Source: DATGZH01 sp035297265 | GTDB lineage: Bacteria; Actinomycetota; Acidimicrobiia; Acidimicrobiales; RAAP-2 | Reading direction: 5' to 3' | NCBI GenBank assembly: GCA_035297265.1 | Contig: DATGZH010000034.1 | Location: 1-64,000, forward strand | Length of the DNA: 64,000 bases | In this document: positions 26,609-34,902 of the stretch, one piece after another | Layout of the letters: every line of letters begins with the position of its first letter | How positions within the stretch are numbered: the stretch's first letter is position 1 | The notes under the pieces: generated by a model | The model's input: only the letters and a program-made list of their open reading frames with translations | The model's database searches: none | Told to the model about the DNA's origin: nothing | Made by a program: the position numbers and the translations under genes

Positions 26609-27514
26609 TCAGGAGACCAGCGTGGCCAGGTGCTCGACCGTGCGCCGACGGTCCGCCGGGGTCCCACAGGGGATCGCCACGAACTCCGTGGCCCCGATGT
26701 CCTCCAGGCGGCGCAGCTGACCTGCGACCGAGGCTTCGTCGCCGACGACCGAGATGTCGGCCGGCCCGTCGACCCCCTCGCGATCGAGCACGGCCCGATA
26801 GACGGGGATCTGCCCGTAACCCTGCAGCTGCCCGTCGGCCATCGACCGGCCGTCGGCCTCGTCGTCGGTGACGATGGTGGGCAGGGGGACGACGACCCGA
26901 GGCGCCGGGTGGCCGGCCTCCGCCGCCGCAGCCGTGACGATCGGGACGATCTGCTGCTCGAGGGTGACCGGGCCCGTGCACCACGTCACCGTGCCGTCCG
27001 CCAGGCCCCCGGCGAGCCGCAGCATGCGCGGTTGGAGGGCGGCCAGGATCACGGCGGGCGCCGCGGCCCCAGCGATCGTGAGCTGGCTCCGGCCGGTCAG
27101 CGTCGTCCCGCTCACGTCGACCCTGCGCTCGCGGAGGAGCGGCAGGAGGATCGAGAGGTACTCCTCCATGTGTCGGGCCGGCTGGTCGTAGGAGAGGCCG
27201 TAGGCACCCTCGATCGCCGTCCGGTGCGACAGCCCGACCCCGAGGACGAGACGCCCGTCGACGGCCGAGCTCGTCGTGAGGGCCTGCGCGGCCAGCATCA
27301 CGGGGTGCCGGGGGTAGGTCGGGACCACCGAGGTGCCCAGCTCGAGTCGCCCGACCTCCCGGCCGATGACGGCCAAGGCCGTGAGGGCGTCGAACCCCGA
27401 GCTCTGCGGGAGCCAGGCCGAGGTGAAGCCCATCTGCTCGACCGTCTTGCACCGCCCGACCATCTCGTCGAGCGTGCCGTGCTCCTTCGTGGGGAAGAAG
27501 ATGCCGATGCGCAC
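26609..27514 (-). CDS. LLM-class (F420-dependent type) oxidoreductase
   Basis: A 301-residue luciferase-like TIM-barrel protein: MRIGIFFPTKEHGTLDEMVGRCKTVEQMGF at the N-terminus, LELGTSVVPTYPRHPVMLA, and RLVLGVGLSHR, the usual cofactor-site strands. Actinobacterial members of this subgroup mostly use coenzyme F420. The start is a GTG at 27514 without a visible ribosome site, 21 bp after the amidohydrolase stop, so translation may be coupled. Its place in the run suggests reduction or oxygenation of the pathway substrate. Confidence 0.88.
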   Translation of the reverse strand: MRIGIFFPTKEHGTLDEMVGRCKTVEQMGFTSAWLPQSSGFDALTALAVIGREVGRLELGTSVVPTYPRHPVMLAAQALTTSSAVDGRLVLGVGLSHRTAIEGAYGLSYDQPARHMEEYLSILLPLLRERRVDVSGTTLTGRSQLTIAGAAAPAVILAALQPRMLRLAGGLADGTVTWCTGPVTLEQQIVPIVTAAAAEAGHPAPRVVVPLPTIVTDDEADGRSMADGQLQGYGQIPVYRAVLDREGVDGPADISVVGDEASVAGQLRRLEDIGATEFVAIPCGTPADRRRTVEHLATLVS

Positions 27515-27535
27515 GGTGAGCGGCGACGTGGCCGG

Positions 27536-28840
27536 TCAGGAGGCGAGGCCGAGGAGGCCAGCGAGGTTGGAGCGCATGATCGCCCGCTCCTGCTCGGGGC
27601 TGCAGTGCTGCAGCTGGGCGCGGTAGAGGGCCGGGTCCGGCAGGCCCTCGCCGTGCGGGAAGTCGGAGCCGAAGACGACCGGCTCGACGCCGACCGCCTC
27701 GATGACCCGGTCGACGTTCTCCTCGGGGTAGGGAGCCACCTTGACGTGCTGGCGGACGTACTCGCTCGGCCGCATCTCGAGCTGTCCCCACGTGGCCCGG
27801 CGACCCATGAGGAAGGCGTGGTCGAGCTTGCGCACGATGTAGGGCAGCCACACCGTGCCCTGCTCCGACAGGAGCAGCTGGACGTTCGGGAAGCGGGCGA
27901 ACAGACCCTGGAGGACCGCGGCGGCCACCGTCTCGTAGGCGGGGCGGTCGCCGTAGTAGAGCACCCACTGGAGGGCGTCCATGTCGCCCAGCATCACCTC
28001 CTCCTCGTCCCACTCGAGGCCCTGGCGGCCGTAGAACGTGACGGTCGAGAGGTGGGTGCAGACGTTGACGTGGGCCTCGTGGAGGCGGGCCCAGAAGGGG
28101 TCGAGCTCGGGTCGGAACGGCGAGCGGTGGATGGACGGCCCGGCGACCAGCTGGATCAGCTTGGGTGCGCCGTGCGGGTCGTTCATGACGGCGTCCAGCT
28201 CGGCGACCGCCGCGTCGGCGTCGACCGTCGAGACCACCGGCGGGGTGAACAGCCGGTTCTTGTAGGCGTAGCCCCATTCGGCCGCCAGGTAGCGGTTCTC
28301 CGCCCGTTGGTTGGCGTAGAGCGCCTCGAGATCGTCCTCGAACTCGTACTCCGTGGCGATCGTGGCGTAGTTGACGGCCGCCTCGATGCCCTGGGCGTCC
28401 ATCACCGCCAGGCGGTCCTCGGGGTTGTCGAGCAGCGGCTGCAGCGCCCGGTAGCGCTCCGCGAACTCTCGACGGCCTTCGGCGTCGAGGCCCTTCAGCG
28501 GGTTCAGCCGGTTGAGCAACGACCCGGGGACGACCATCGGGGAGCCCATGGCGTCGTCGGTGGTCGAACCAGCCCCTTCGACCCCCACCTCCTCGAGCAG
28601 GTCGTTGGAGAAGGTGACCTGGAAGTTCTTCGGCCGCAGCCGGGCCGGCCGACCGGCGTAGGTGATCTCGAGCCGGCCGTCGTCGTGGCGGCGCATCTTG
28701 ATGGCCAGGTGCCGCTTGTCCGGGTCGATGTACTCCTCGTGGGCGCCGAAGCGCGGCGTCGAGTGCTCGTCGGCGTCGGTCAGCATGAACGGGAACGCCG
28801 GCGCCCCGTTCGTGCCCTCCGCGGTGTCCGTCTGCGACAT
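27536..28840 (-). CDS. Amidohydrolase-family metal enzyme (ACMSD-like decarboxylase/hydrolase)
   Basis: A 434-residue TIM-barrel protein. It has the metal motif DADEH (D-x-D/E-H) at about residue 22, VNVCTHLST in the middle, LLLSEQGTVWLPY, and VVFGSDFPHGEGLP with the C-terminal metal-binding Asp. This is the amidohydrolase-2 group that includes ACMSD and gamma-resorcylate-type decarboxylases. AAGGGAG lies 4 nt before the ATG. It is the first gene of the run, read from a divergent promoter region shared with the substrate-binding protein gene. Confidence 0.88.
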   Translation of the reverse strand: MSQTDTAEGTNGAPAFPFMLTDADEHSTPRFGAHEEYIDPDKRHLAIKMRRHDDGRLEITYAGRPARLRPKNFQVTFSNDLLEEVGVEGAGSTTDDAMGSPMVVPGSLLNRLNPLKGLDAEGRREFAERYRALQPLLDNPEDRLAVMDAQGIEAAVNYATIATEYEFEDDLEALYANQRAENRYLAAEWGYAYKNRLFTPPVVSTVDADAAVAELDAVMNDPHGAPKLIQLVAGPSIHRSPFRPELDPFWARLHEAHVNVCTHLSTVTFYGRQGLEWDEEEVMLGDMDALQWVLYYGDRPAYETVAAAVLQGLFARFPNVQLLLSEQGTVWLPYIVRKLDHAFLMGRRATWGQLEMRPSEYVRQHVKVAPYPEENVDRVIEAVGVEPVVFGSDFPHGEGLPDPALYRAQLQHCSPEQERAIMRSNLAGLLGLAS

Positions 28841-28905
28841 GGCGCTCCCTTCGAGACCACCTGGCCGAGCCGGTCGCCACCCGATGGCCGCCCGTCCGCC
28901 CAGTA

Positions 28906-28934
28906 TTTATACTCAGCCTAAAATGATGCGGCAA
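28906..28934 (-). promoter_or_regulatory. Promoter of the amidohydrolase run (TTGCCG-N17-TATAAA)
   Basis: On the minus strand -35 TTGCCG (28929-28934) and -10 TATAAA (28906-28911) are 17 bp apart. The box AGCCTAAA/TTTAGGCT (28915-28922) lies in the spacer. The predicted leader is about 60 nt. Confidence 0.55.
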
Positions 28935-29020
28935 CGTGGTCGCACCCCGGGGGCCGGCCGACCGGACCGGTTGGATTTCGGACCATTGACGCCTAGGTTA
29001 CGAAAGCATATATTTAGGCT
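28915..29020. promoter_or_regulatory. Paired TTTAGGCT boxes between divergent promoters
   Basis: TTTAGGCT occurs at 29013-29020 on the plus strand and at 28915-28922 on the minus strand, each reading towards the gene it precedes and each touching a predicted promoter element. The arrangement suggests one regulator controlling both transcription units. The rest of 28841-29161 shows no gene. Confidence 0.5.
28986..29014 (+). promoter_or_regulatory. Promoter of the substrate-binding protein gene (TTGACG-N17-TATATT)
   Basis: TTGACG (28986-28991) and TATATT (29009-29014) are separated by exactly 17 bp, one of the best sigma-70-type promoters in the window. A TTTAGGCT box (29013-29020) overlaps the -10. 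Confidence 0.7.
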
Positions 29021-29161
29021 CTGACTAAGTACCGCCCACGGGGCGGAGAGGAACTCGTCGGCCGGGACGGTTGGTCGAGGTTCCGACAGCGGTTGCATCT
29101 CGCCGGCTTCCCGGACGGCTCCAACGTCGAGGGTCGGCGAGCGGCCAACAAGGGGGGCACC

Positions 29162-30451
29162 GTGTCGAAGATGCGTGCGGGCGGCTTCGGTCGGATCGGC
29201 CGTGTTGGGTGGTTTCGCTCGATGGTGGTCGGCCTGGTCGTGTCCGGCGGCCTGGTGGCCTTCAGCGGGAACACCGCCGACGGGCAGTCCAGTACGCCCG
29301 GGGTGACGAGCAAGACCATCACCATCGGCATGATCAACGACACCACCGGTGTCGCCGCCTCGACGTTCGCCGACGGCGTCGGCACCGCCGAGGCCCGGAT
29401 CGCACTGCAGAACGCCGAGGGTGGCGTCGACGGCCGGAAACTGAAGCTCATCGTGCTGAACTCGGAGTCCTCCGGCACCACCCTGCAGACCGCGGCCCAG
29501 GAACTGGTCGGTGACGGCGTGTTCGGCGTGGTCGTCGACTCGGCGTTCACCTTCTCGGGGTCGACCTACCTGACGCAGCAGGGCGTGCCCGTGACCGGCG
29601 ACACCTTCGACGGGCCCGAATGGGGCACGGCGGCCAACATGTTCTCGTATGGTCCGCCGACCTACACCCCGTACAACGGCACCTACTACGGCTACGACGA
29701 GGTCTCCATCCTCCTGAAGAAGCTCGGGGTGAAGAGGGTGGCCGTGCTGGCCTACAACTACAGCCCCTCGGCGGTGACGAGCGCCAAGGAGACCGCGGCC
29801 GCCGACACCAAGGCGGGACTGCAGAACTGCTACGAGAATCTCTCCGTCCCTTTCGGGTCGGTCGACTTCACGGCCGACGTCCTCCAGATGAAGGCCCAGC
29901 ACTGTGACGCGGCGATCGGGACGTTCGTGGCCGCCTCGAACGTGGCCCTGGCCTCGGCCATCCAGAACGCCGGCCTCAAGATGACGCAGTTCTATTACAC
30001 GTCCTACGACCAGACGACGCTGCAGAGCTCGGCGGCCGAGCACGCCCTCGATGGCACCTACTCCGAAGGCCTGGTCGCGGCGGGGCACACGACGACGGAG
30101 GCGGCGACGGCCAAGTTCTACGCCGCGTTGAAGAAGTACGACCCGAGCTACCCGGGCGGGGTGCCCGACCTCGGGGCCACGAACAGCTGGGACGGCATGG
30201 ACGTCATGATCGAGGGTCTCAAGCTCGCCGGTCCCCACCCGACCCGGGCGGCGTTCATCTCCAAGCTGCGGACCGTGAAGACCTACACGATCGGCGGGCT
30301 CTCGGCCTCGCCGATCGACTTCAACTACCTCTCGGGCAAGTTCCCCTCGACCCAGTGCGCCAACTTCGTCGTGCTGAAGGGGACCAAGTTCGATCCCTAC
30401 CCCGCCAACGGCGCCGTCATCTGCGGTGGCCTGGTGCCGCTGAGCGGCTGA
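29162..30451 (+). CDS. ABC transporter substrate-binding protein, branched-chain amino acid type
   Basis: A 429-residue exported binding protein of the Peripla_BP_6 (LivJ-like) family. A Tat-less signal segment (RSMVVGLVVSGGLVAFSGN) is followed by KTITIGMINDTTG, the family's start of the first lobe, and by SWDGMDVMIEGLKLAG near the end. The GTG at 29162 has AAGGGGGG 4 nt upstream. No permease or ATPase genes adjoin it. Because it shares a regulatory region with the divergent catabolic run, it may bring in that pathway's substrate; this is inference. Confidence 0.85.
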   Translation: MSKMRAGGFGRIGRVGWFRSMVVGLVVSGGLVAFSGNTADGQSSTPGVTSKTITIGMINDTTGVAASTFADGVGTAEARIALQNAEGGVDGRKLKLIVLNSESSGTTLQTAAQELVGDGVFGVVVDSAFTFSGSTYLTQQGVPVTGDTFDGPEWGTAANMFSYGPPTYTPYNGTYYGYDEVSILLKKLGVKRVAVLAYNYSPSAVTSAKETAAADTKAGLQNCYENLSVPFGSVDFTADVLQMKAQHCDAAIGTFVAASNVALASAIQNAGLKMTQFYYTSYDQTTLQSSAAEHALDGTYSEGLVAAGHTTTEAATAKFYAALKKYDPSYPGGVPDLGATNSWDGMDVMIEGLKLAGPHPTRAAFISKLRTVKTYTIGGLSASPIDFNYLSGKFPSTQCANFVVLKGTKFDPYPANGAVICGGLVPLSG

Positions 30452-30475
30452 CCCGCCGGGTCGCCTTCGGACTCA

Positions 30476-30496
30476 CCGACCGCACCCCGGGGTCGG
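30476..30496. terminator. Hairpin between convergent genes
   Basis: CCGACC and GGTCGG flank a 9-nt loop, 25 bp after the binding-protein stop and before the convergent methyltransferase. There is no T run; weak evidence. Confidence 0.35.
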
Positions 30497-30564
30497 ACGA
30501 GCGGCGCCCGGCCTGAGCGGAACGTCCAACTTCTTGGCGATCTCCGACGCTCGGCACCGCCCGC

Positions 30565-31278
30565 TCAGCGAGGGCGGGCGGTGCCGACGTAGCGGTCCCG
30601 GCCCTCCATCGGGCTGTCGGTGACCACGACGTCGAGCCCGGCCCGGCGGAAGGCCGCCTCGTAGCTCTCGGGCGGGAACAGCGTCAGCTCGTGGTGGTCG
30701 ACGAGGTGCTCGACCCCGTCACGTGTCGCCACGAGGTGGTGCATCTCGAGGTAGGTGGTCGGCCCTTCCCGGCGGGAGTGCCCGACCCGGGCGACCTTGG
30801 TCTCGGCGTCGGCGGCCACCTCCACGTGGCTCGGATCGCCGTCGCGCCAGGCGTCCGGTCGCACCCACCCGTCGACGACGAGAACCCCGCCGGGGTTGAG
30901 GTGGGCGGCCATCCCGGCCACGGCGGCGGCGAGCTCCGACTCGTCCCGCATGTAGCCGATCGAGCTGAACAGGCAGATCACCGCGTCGAACGTCGTGTCC
31001 AGGCGCAGCGCGCGCATGTCGCCCTCGAGGAGCGGGACCCCGGGGAGGCGGCCCCGGCCCTCGTCGAGCATCGACGGATCGAGGTCGACCCCGGTGACCG
31101 AGTACCACTGCCGCAGGTGGCGCAGGTGGCCGCCGGTCCCGCAGGCCACGTCGAGCAGGGTCGCTGCCCCGGGGTTGCGCTCCTCGATGAGGTCGTGGAC
31201 CGCCGAGGACTCGGCGGCGTAGTCCTTGCCGGTTGCCTCGTAGATCAGGTCGTAGACGTGGGCGCTCGATCGGAACAC
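30565..31278 (-). CDS. SAM-dependent methyltransferase, TylM1/DesVI-like
   Basis: A 237-residue class I methyltransferase: VYDLIYEATGKDYAAESSAVHDLI, motif I LLDVACGTGGHLRHL, GVDLDPSMLDEGRGRLP, LLEGDMRALRL and FSSIGYM. The N-terminal segment and motif spacing match the sugar N,N-dimethyltransferases TylM1/DesVI, which act on aminosugars bound to dTDP, though no sugar-pathway genes are nearby. GAGG lies 6 nt before the GTG. It diverges from the next methyltransferase gene by 63 bp. Confidence 0.83.
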   Translation of the reverse strand: MFRSSAHVYDLIYEATGKDYAAESSAVHDLIEERNPGAATLLDVACGTGGHLRHLRQWYSVTGVDLDPSMLDEGRGRLPGVPLLEGDMRALRLDTTFDAVICLFSSIGYMRDESELAAAVAGMAAHLNPGGVLVVDGWVRPDAWRDGDPSHVEVAADAETKVARVGHSRREGPTTYLEMHHLVATRDGVEHLVDHHELTLFPPESYEAAFRRAGLDVVVTDSPMEGRDRYVGTARPR

Positions 31279-31341
31279 GGGACTCCTCTCCGCCCCAGGA
31301 TGCCAGCCGGTCGCACCCGCCATGGACCGACCGGTGGGACG

Positions 31342-32076
31342 ATGACCTCGATGTCCGACGTCTTCGGCCAGGCCCTGTGGGACTGGCTCCACGGGGGGAC
31401 CACCCCGGAGCTCTACGAGCGACGGGACGGTTTCGTGACCGAGGGTGCCGGGCCGGAGTTCTACTTCGCCGGGGTCCGCCGCTGGCCGGCGGCCGAGCGA
31501 CAGGCCATCCGCTACGCCCGGGGGCGAGTGGCCGACGTGGGGTGCGGCGGCGGCCGGGTGGCCCTCCACCTGCAGGGACGCGGCACCGAGGTCGTCGGGC
31601 TGGATACCTCGCCGCTGGCCGTCCGGACGGCCCGGCGCCGCGGGGTCGACCAGGTCCGGCGGGCGTCCCTGGAGGACCTGGCGGGCAGCATCGGCCGCTT
31701 CGACACCGTCGTCCTCTTCGGCAACAACTTCGGCCTCTTCGGCACGCCCGAACGGGCCCGGCGGCTACTCACGAGCTGGGCCCGCCGGGCTCGGACGGGC
31801 ACCCGGATCCTCGCCGAGAGCACCAGCCCGTACTTCGGTGGGGCACCGGCCGTCGACCGGCACCACTACCGGGCGAACCGGGCCCGGGGCCGCCCGCCCG
31901 GTCAGACCCGGCTGCGCATCCGCTACGGGGACGAGGCGGGACCGTGGCACGACTGGCTCTTCGTCTCCCTGTCCGAGCTCGAGGGCATCGTGGGCGGTAC
32001 CGGCTGGCACGTCACCTTCGTCTTCTCGTCGGACCGGGTCGATCCCTACGTCGCGGTCCTCGAGCTCGATGAGTAG
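31342..32076 (+). CDS. SAM-dependent methyltransferase (class I)
   Basis: A 244-residue class I methyltransferase with motif I RVADVGCGGGRVALHLQGRG, acidic loop VVGLDTSPLAVRTA, and FDTVVLFGNNFGLFGTPERA. The substrate is unknown. The start could be the ATG at 31342 or a later one at 31351; neither has a strong ribosome site. It is first in a plus-strand series of three methyltransferase genes. Confidence 0.8.
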   Translation: MTSMSDVFGQALWDWLHGGTTPELYERRDGFVTEGAGPEFYFAGVRRWPAAERQAIRYARGRVADVGCGGGRVALHLQGRGTEVVGLDTSPLAVRTARRRGVDQVRRASLEDLAGSIGRFDTVVLFGNNFGLFGTPERARRLLTSWARRARTGTRILAESTSPYFGGAPAVDRHHYRANRARGRPPGQTRLRIRYGDEAGPWHDWLFVSLSELEGIVGGTGWHVTFVFSSDRVDPYVAVLELDE

Positions 32077-32133
32077 CAGGTCTCTCGTCGCCGACCTGAC
32101 TGCTCGCCCGGATCCGACCATGTGGGGCGGGAG

Positions 32134-32139
32134 TACGGT
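32134..32139 (+). promoter_or_regulatory. -10 box TACGGT for a leaderless methyltransferase mRNA
   Basis: TACGGT is 7 nt before an in-frame GTG (32147) that starts a good protein N-terminus, which argues for an internal leaderless promoter in the cluster. Confidence 0.5.
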
Positions 32140-32146
32140 GACGCAG

Positions 32147-33922
32147 GTGACGGCACCGCCCGACGAGAGCGGCGAGGGGAACGGCGCCCACATACCGTTG
32201 CCGAGCGGTCTCAGCGACCCGCGGCGGACGGCCGGCGCGGTGTTCGACGGCATCGCCTCGCTCTACGACCGGGCCCGCCCCGGGTACCCGCCGGCGGCGC
32301 TCGCCGACCTGGTGCGCCGCTGCCGTATCGACGAGGCCACCCGGATCCTCGAGGTCGGTTGCGGCACCGGGCAGCTCACCCGGCAGCTCGCCCCGACCGG
32401 GGCGGCGATCCACTGCGTCGAGCCGGGTCCGGCCCTCGCCCGACTGGCCCGGCGCAACCTGGCGGGCCGGCCGAACGTCGAGATCACCACCGTCGCCTTC
32501 GAGGACCTCGAGGCCCGCCCGGGCAGCTACGACGTCGTCGTCTCGGCCACGGCCTTCCACTGGGTCGACCCGACGGTGTCCTTCGCCAAGGCGGCCGAGC
32601 TGTTGCACCCGGGCGGTTGCCTTGCCCTCTTGACCAATGCCCACGGCGACGGCGGGAGCCACACCACGGCCAGCATCGCCGGGCCCGTCGCCGAGCTCCA
32701 CCGCCAGCTGGCCCCCGAGGTGGGCGAATGGACCTTCCCCACGTCCGAGGAGATCCGGCACAAGGCCGAGGCCGGCGGCGACGTCGCCGCGGTCTGGGCC
32801 CGGCTCGAGCGCAAGCTCTCCGAGTACCCGGACGTGTCGGACCTCTTCGAGCCACCGACGGTGGCCACCTACCCGTGGCTCGCCACCTACGACCGCGACG
32901 CCTACCTCGACGTGCTGGCGAGCCAGTCCTCCTACGCCCTGATGGACCCGGGGCGACGGGCCGAGCTGCTCCAGGGCATCGGACGGCTGGTCGACGAGCA
33001 GCTCGGCGGTGTGGTCACCAAGGAGTACGTGACGGTGCTGACGGTGGCCCGGACGTGGCCCACGCCGCGAGGTGCTGGCGATCGCCCCGCCGACGAGGAC
33101 CGGGCCGGCGGAGCGCCAGAGATCCGCTTCGGTAAGGACCTCTACCGGGGGACGGCCCCGTTCTACGCCCGCTACCGCCCGCCCTACCCCGAGGCGCTGC
33201 TGGACGACCTCTGTCGGCGGCTGCCCGTCACGGGCGCCGGGAGGCTGCTGGACCTGTCCTGTGGGACCGGGCAGATCGCCCTGCCCCTCGCTCGGCACTT
33301 CGCCGAGGTGGTCGCGTTGGACCAAGAACCGGCAGCGCTCGCTTACGGCCAGGCCGAGGCCGAGGCCCGAGGTCTCACGAACATCACCTGGATGACGGGC
33401 GACGCCGAGGACGTCGACTTCGACGCTGACTTCGAGCTCGTCGCCGTCGGCAACGCCTTCCACCGCCTGGACCGCCCGCTGGTGGCGCAGCACATGCTGT
33501 CGTGGCTGCAGCCGGCCGGGGGCGTCGCCCTCCTCTGGGGCGGGGTGCCGTCGGAGGGTGACCGCCCCTGGCAGACGGCGATGGTCGAGCTGCTCCAGGA
33601 CTGGACCGCCAGAGGAGGGGCGGCCGACCGGATCCCCACCGGCTGGCTGGCCGCCATCGAGCGGGATCCGCACGAACAGGTGCTGGGCCGGGCCGGCTTC
33701 GACTACGCCGGGCGGTTCGAGTTCACCGTCGAGAGTACGTGGACGGTGAGGAGCCTCATCGGCTTCATGTACTCCACGTCGATCCTCAACCAAGAGGTGC
33801 TCGGCGACCAGCGTGTCGCATTCGAAGAGGACCTGGCCGGCCGCCTCCTCGCCCTGCAACCCGACGGCGCTTTCCCGGCGTCGGCCAGCTTCGCCTACCA
33901 GCTGGCACGCAAACCGCTCTGA
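32147..33922 (+). CDS. Fused protein with two tandem SAM-methyltransferase domains
   Basis: A 591-residue single frame with two complete class I methyltransferase domains. Domain 1 (about 20-280): FDGIASLYDRARPGYP, motif I RILEVGCGTGQL, ATAFHWVDP. Domain 2 (about 325-590): YRGTAPFYARYRPPYP, motif I RLLDLSCGTGQI, GNAFHRLDRP. Both belong to the same RPxYP...FHxxD subfamily, so an ancient tandem duplication and fusion is likely. An Asp/Ala/Pro-rich linker joins them. A start at ATG 32069, overlapping the previous stop, is possible. The substrate is unknown. Confidence 0.8.
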   Translation: MTAPPDESGEGNGAHIPLPSGLSDPRRTAGAVFDGIASLYDRARPGYPPAALADLVRRCRIDEATRILEVGCGTGQLTRQLAPTGAAIHCVEPGPALARLARRNLAGRPNVEITTVAFEDLEARPGSYDVVVSATAFHWVDPTVSFAKAAELLHPGGCLALLTNAHGDGGSHTTASIAGPVAELHRQLAPEVGEWTFPTSEEIRHKAEAGGDVAAVWARLERKLSEYPDVSDLFEPPTVATYPWLATYDRDAYLDVLASQSSYALMDPGRRAELLQGIGRLVDEQLGGVVTKEYVTVLTVARTWPTPRGAGDRPADEDRAGGAPEIRFGKDLYRGTAPFYARYRPPYPEALLDDLCRRLPVTGAGRLLDLSCGTGQIALPLARHFAEVVALDQEPAALAYGQAEAEARGLTNITWMTGDAEDVDFDADFELVAVGNAFHRLDRPLVAQHMLSWLQPAGGVALLWGGVPSEGDRPWQTAMVELLQDWTARGGAADRIPTGWLAAIERDPHEQVLGRAGFDYAGRFEFTVESTWTVRSLIGFMYSTSILNQEVLGDQRVAFEEDLAGRLLALQPDGAFPASASFAYQLARKPL

Positions 33923-33931
33923 GCGACGAAC

Positions 33932-34672
33932 GTGCCGCAGAACCACTTCGACGAGCGCATCGCCCAGAACTACCAGCGTCTGTGGCCGGACATCTTCGAT
34001 CCCGCCGTCATCGAGCCGGCGGTCGAGTTCCTCGCGGGTCTCGCCGGTGACGGTCCGGTGTTGGAGCTCGGCATCGGGACGGGCCGTCTCGCCTTGCCGC
34101 TCAGCCGCCGCGGCCTCCGGGTGCACGGGATCGAGCTGTCGCCGGCGATGGTGAGCGAACTTCGCCAGATCCCGGGAGCGGAGGGGATCGGGGTGTCCAT
34201 CGGTGACTTCGCCACCACGACGGTCGACCAGACGTTCTCGCTCGCCTACTTGGTGCGCAACACCATCGCCAACCTCACGTCCCAAGATGCCCAAGTGGCG
34301 TGCTTTCGGAACGTAGCCGCCCACCTCGAACCCGGCGGTCTGTTCGTGATCGAGCTCTACATCCCACAGCTGCAGCGTCTGCCGCCCGGCGAGACCATCT
34401 GCGCCTTCACCGTCACTCCGACGCACCTCGGCTTCGAGGAGTACGACGTCGCCACGCAAATCGCCTACTCGCACCACTACTGGGTGCACGATGGCGAGCT
34501 CACCACCTTCTCGGCCCCGTTTCGCTACGCCTGGCCCGCAGAGCTGGATCTGATGGCTCGACTCGCAGGCATGACGCTCCAGGAGCGCTGGAGCAGCTGG
34601 AGCAGCTGGCAGCGAGAAGCCTTCACGGGCGAGAGCACCAGCCACATCTCCGTTTGGCGCAAAACCGGCTGA
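33932..34672 (+). CDS. SAM-dependent methyltransferase (class I)
   Basis: A 246-residue class I methyltransferase: YQRLWPDIFDPAVIEPAVEFL, motif I VLELGIGTGRLALPLSRRG, VHGIELSPAMVSELR, DFATTTVDQTFSLAYLVRNTI and HLEPGGLFVIELYIP. The start is GTG, 9 bp after the preceding gene, with only a weak ribosome site, consistent with co-translation. The base composition is slightly lower in GC than in the upstream genes. The target is unknown. Confidence 0.83.
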   Translation: MPQNHFDERIAQNYQRLWPDIFDPAVIEPAVEFLAGLAGDGPVLELGIGTGRLALPLSRRGLRVHGIELSPAMVSELRQIPGAEGIGVSIGDFATTTVDQTFSLAYLVRNTIANLTSQDAQVACFRNVAAHLEPGGLFVIELYIPQLQRLPPGETICAFTVTPTHLGFEEYDVATQIAYSHHYWVHDGELTTFSAPFRYAWPAELDLMARLAGMTLQERWSSWSSWQREAFTGESTSHISVWRKTG

Positions 34673-34795
34673 GCCGCGCCGGCTCGCCAAGGCGCCGAGG
34701 CGTGGCACCGATCTGGCCCGGGGGCAGGGAGCCGACGGTGGCCGGCACCAGGCCGAGACCGTCGGCGAGAGATGCTCCGAGCGGCGGGGCCACCC

Positions 34796-34824
34796 TTGAC
34801 CGTTCGCGGCCGCAACTCTAGAGT
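34796..34824 (+). promoter_or_regulatory. Promoter of the caspase-like peptidase gene (TTGACC-N17-TAGAGT)
   Basis: TTGACC (34796-34801) and TAGAGT (34819-34824) have a 17-bp spacer. The leader of about 70 nt ends in AAAGGAGG five bases before the ATG, among the strongest expression signals in the window. Confidence 0.65.
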
Positions 34825-34902
34825 GCCGCGAAAGCCCCGGTGATCTGCGGCGGAAGACACCTCGCCCAGCCGACGTCCGCGTTCGGCTGAAAGGAGGCCG
34901 CC

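Noticed and set aside
31445..32146. Extension of the double methyltransferase through the preceding methyltransferase gene
   Set aside because: This part is an alternative frame of a real gene and lacks methyltransferase motifs; the domains begin after 32147.
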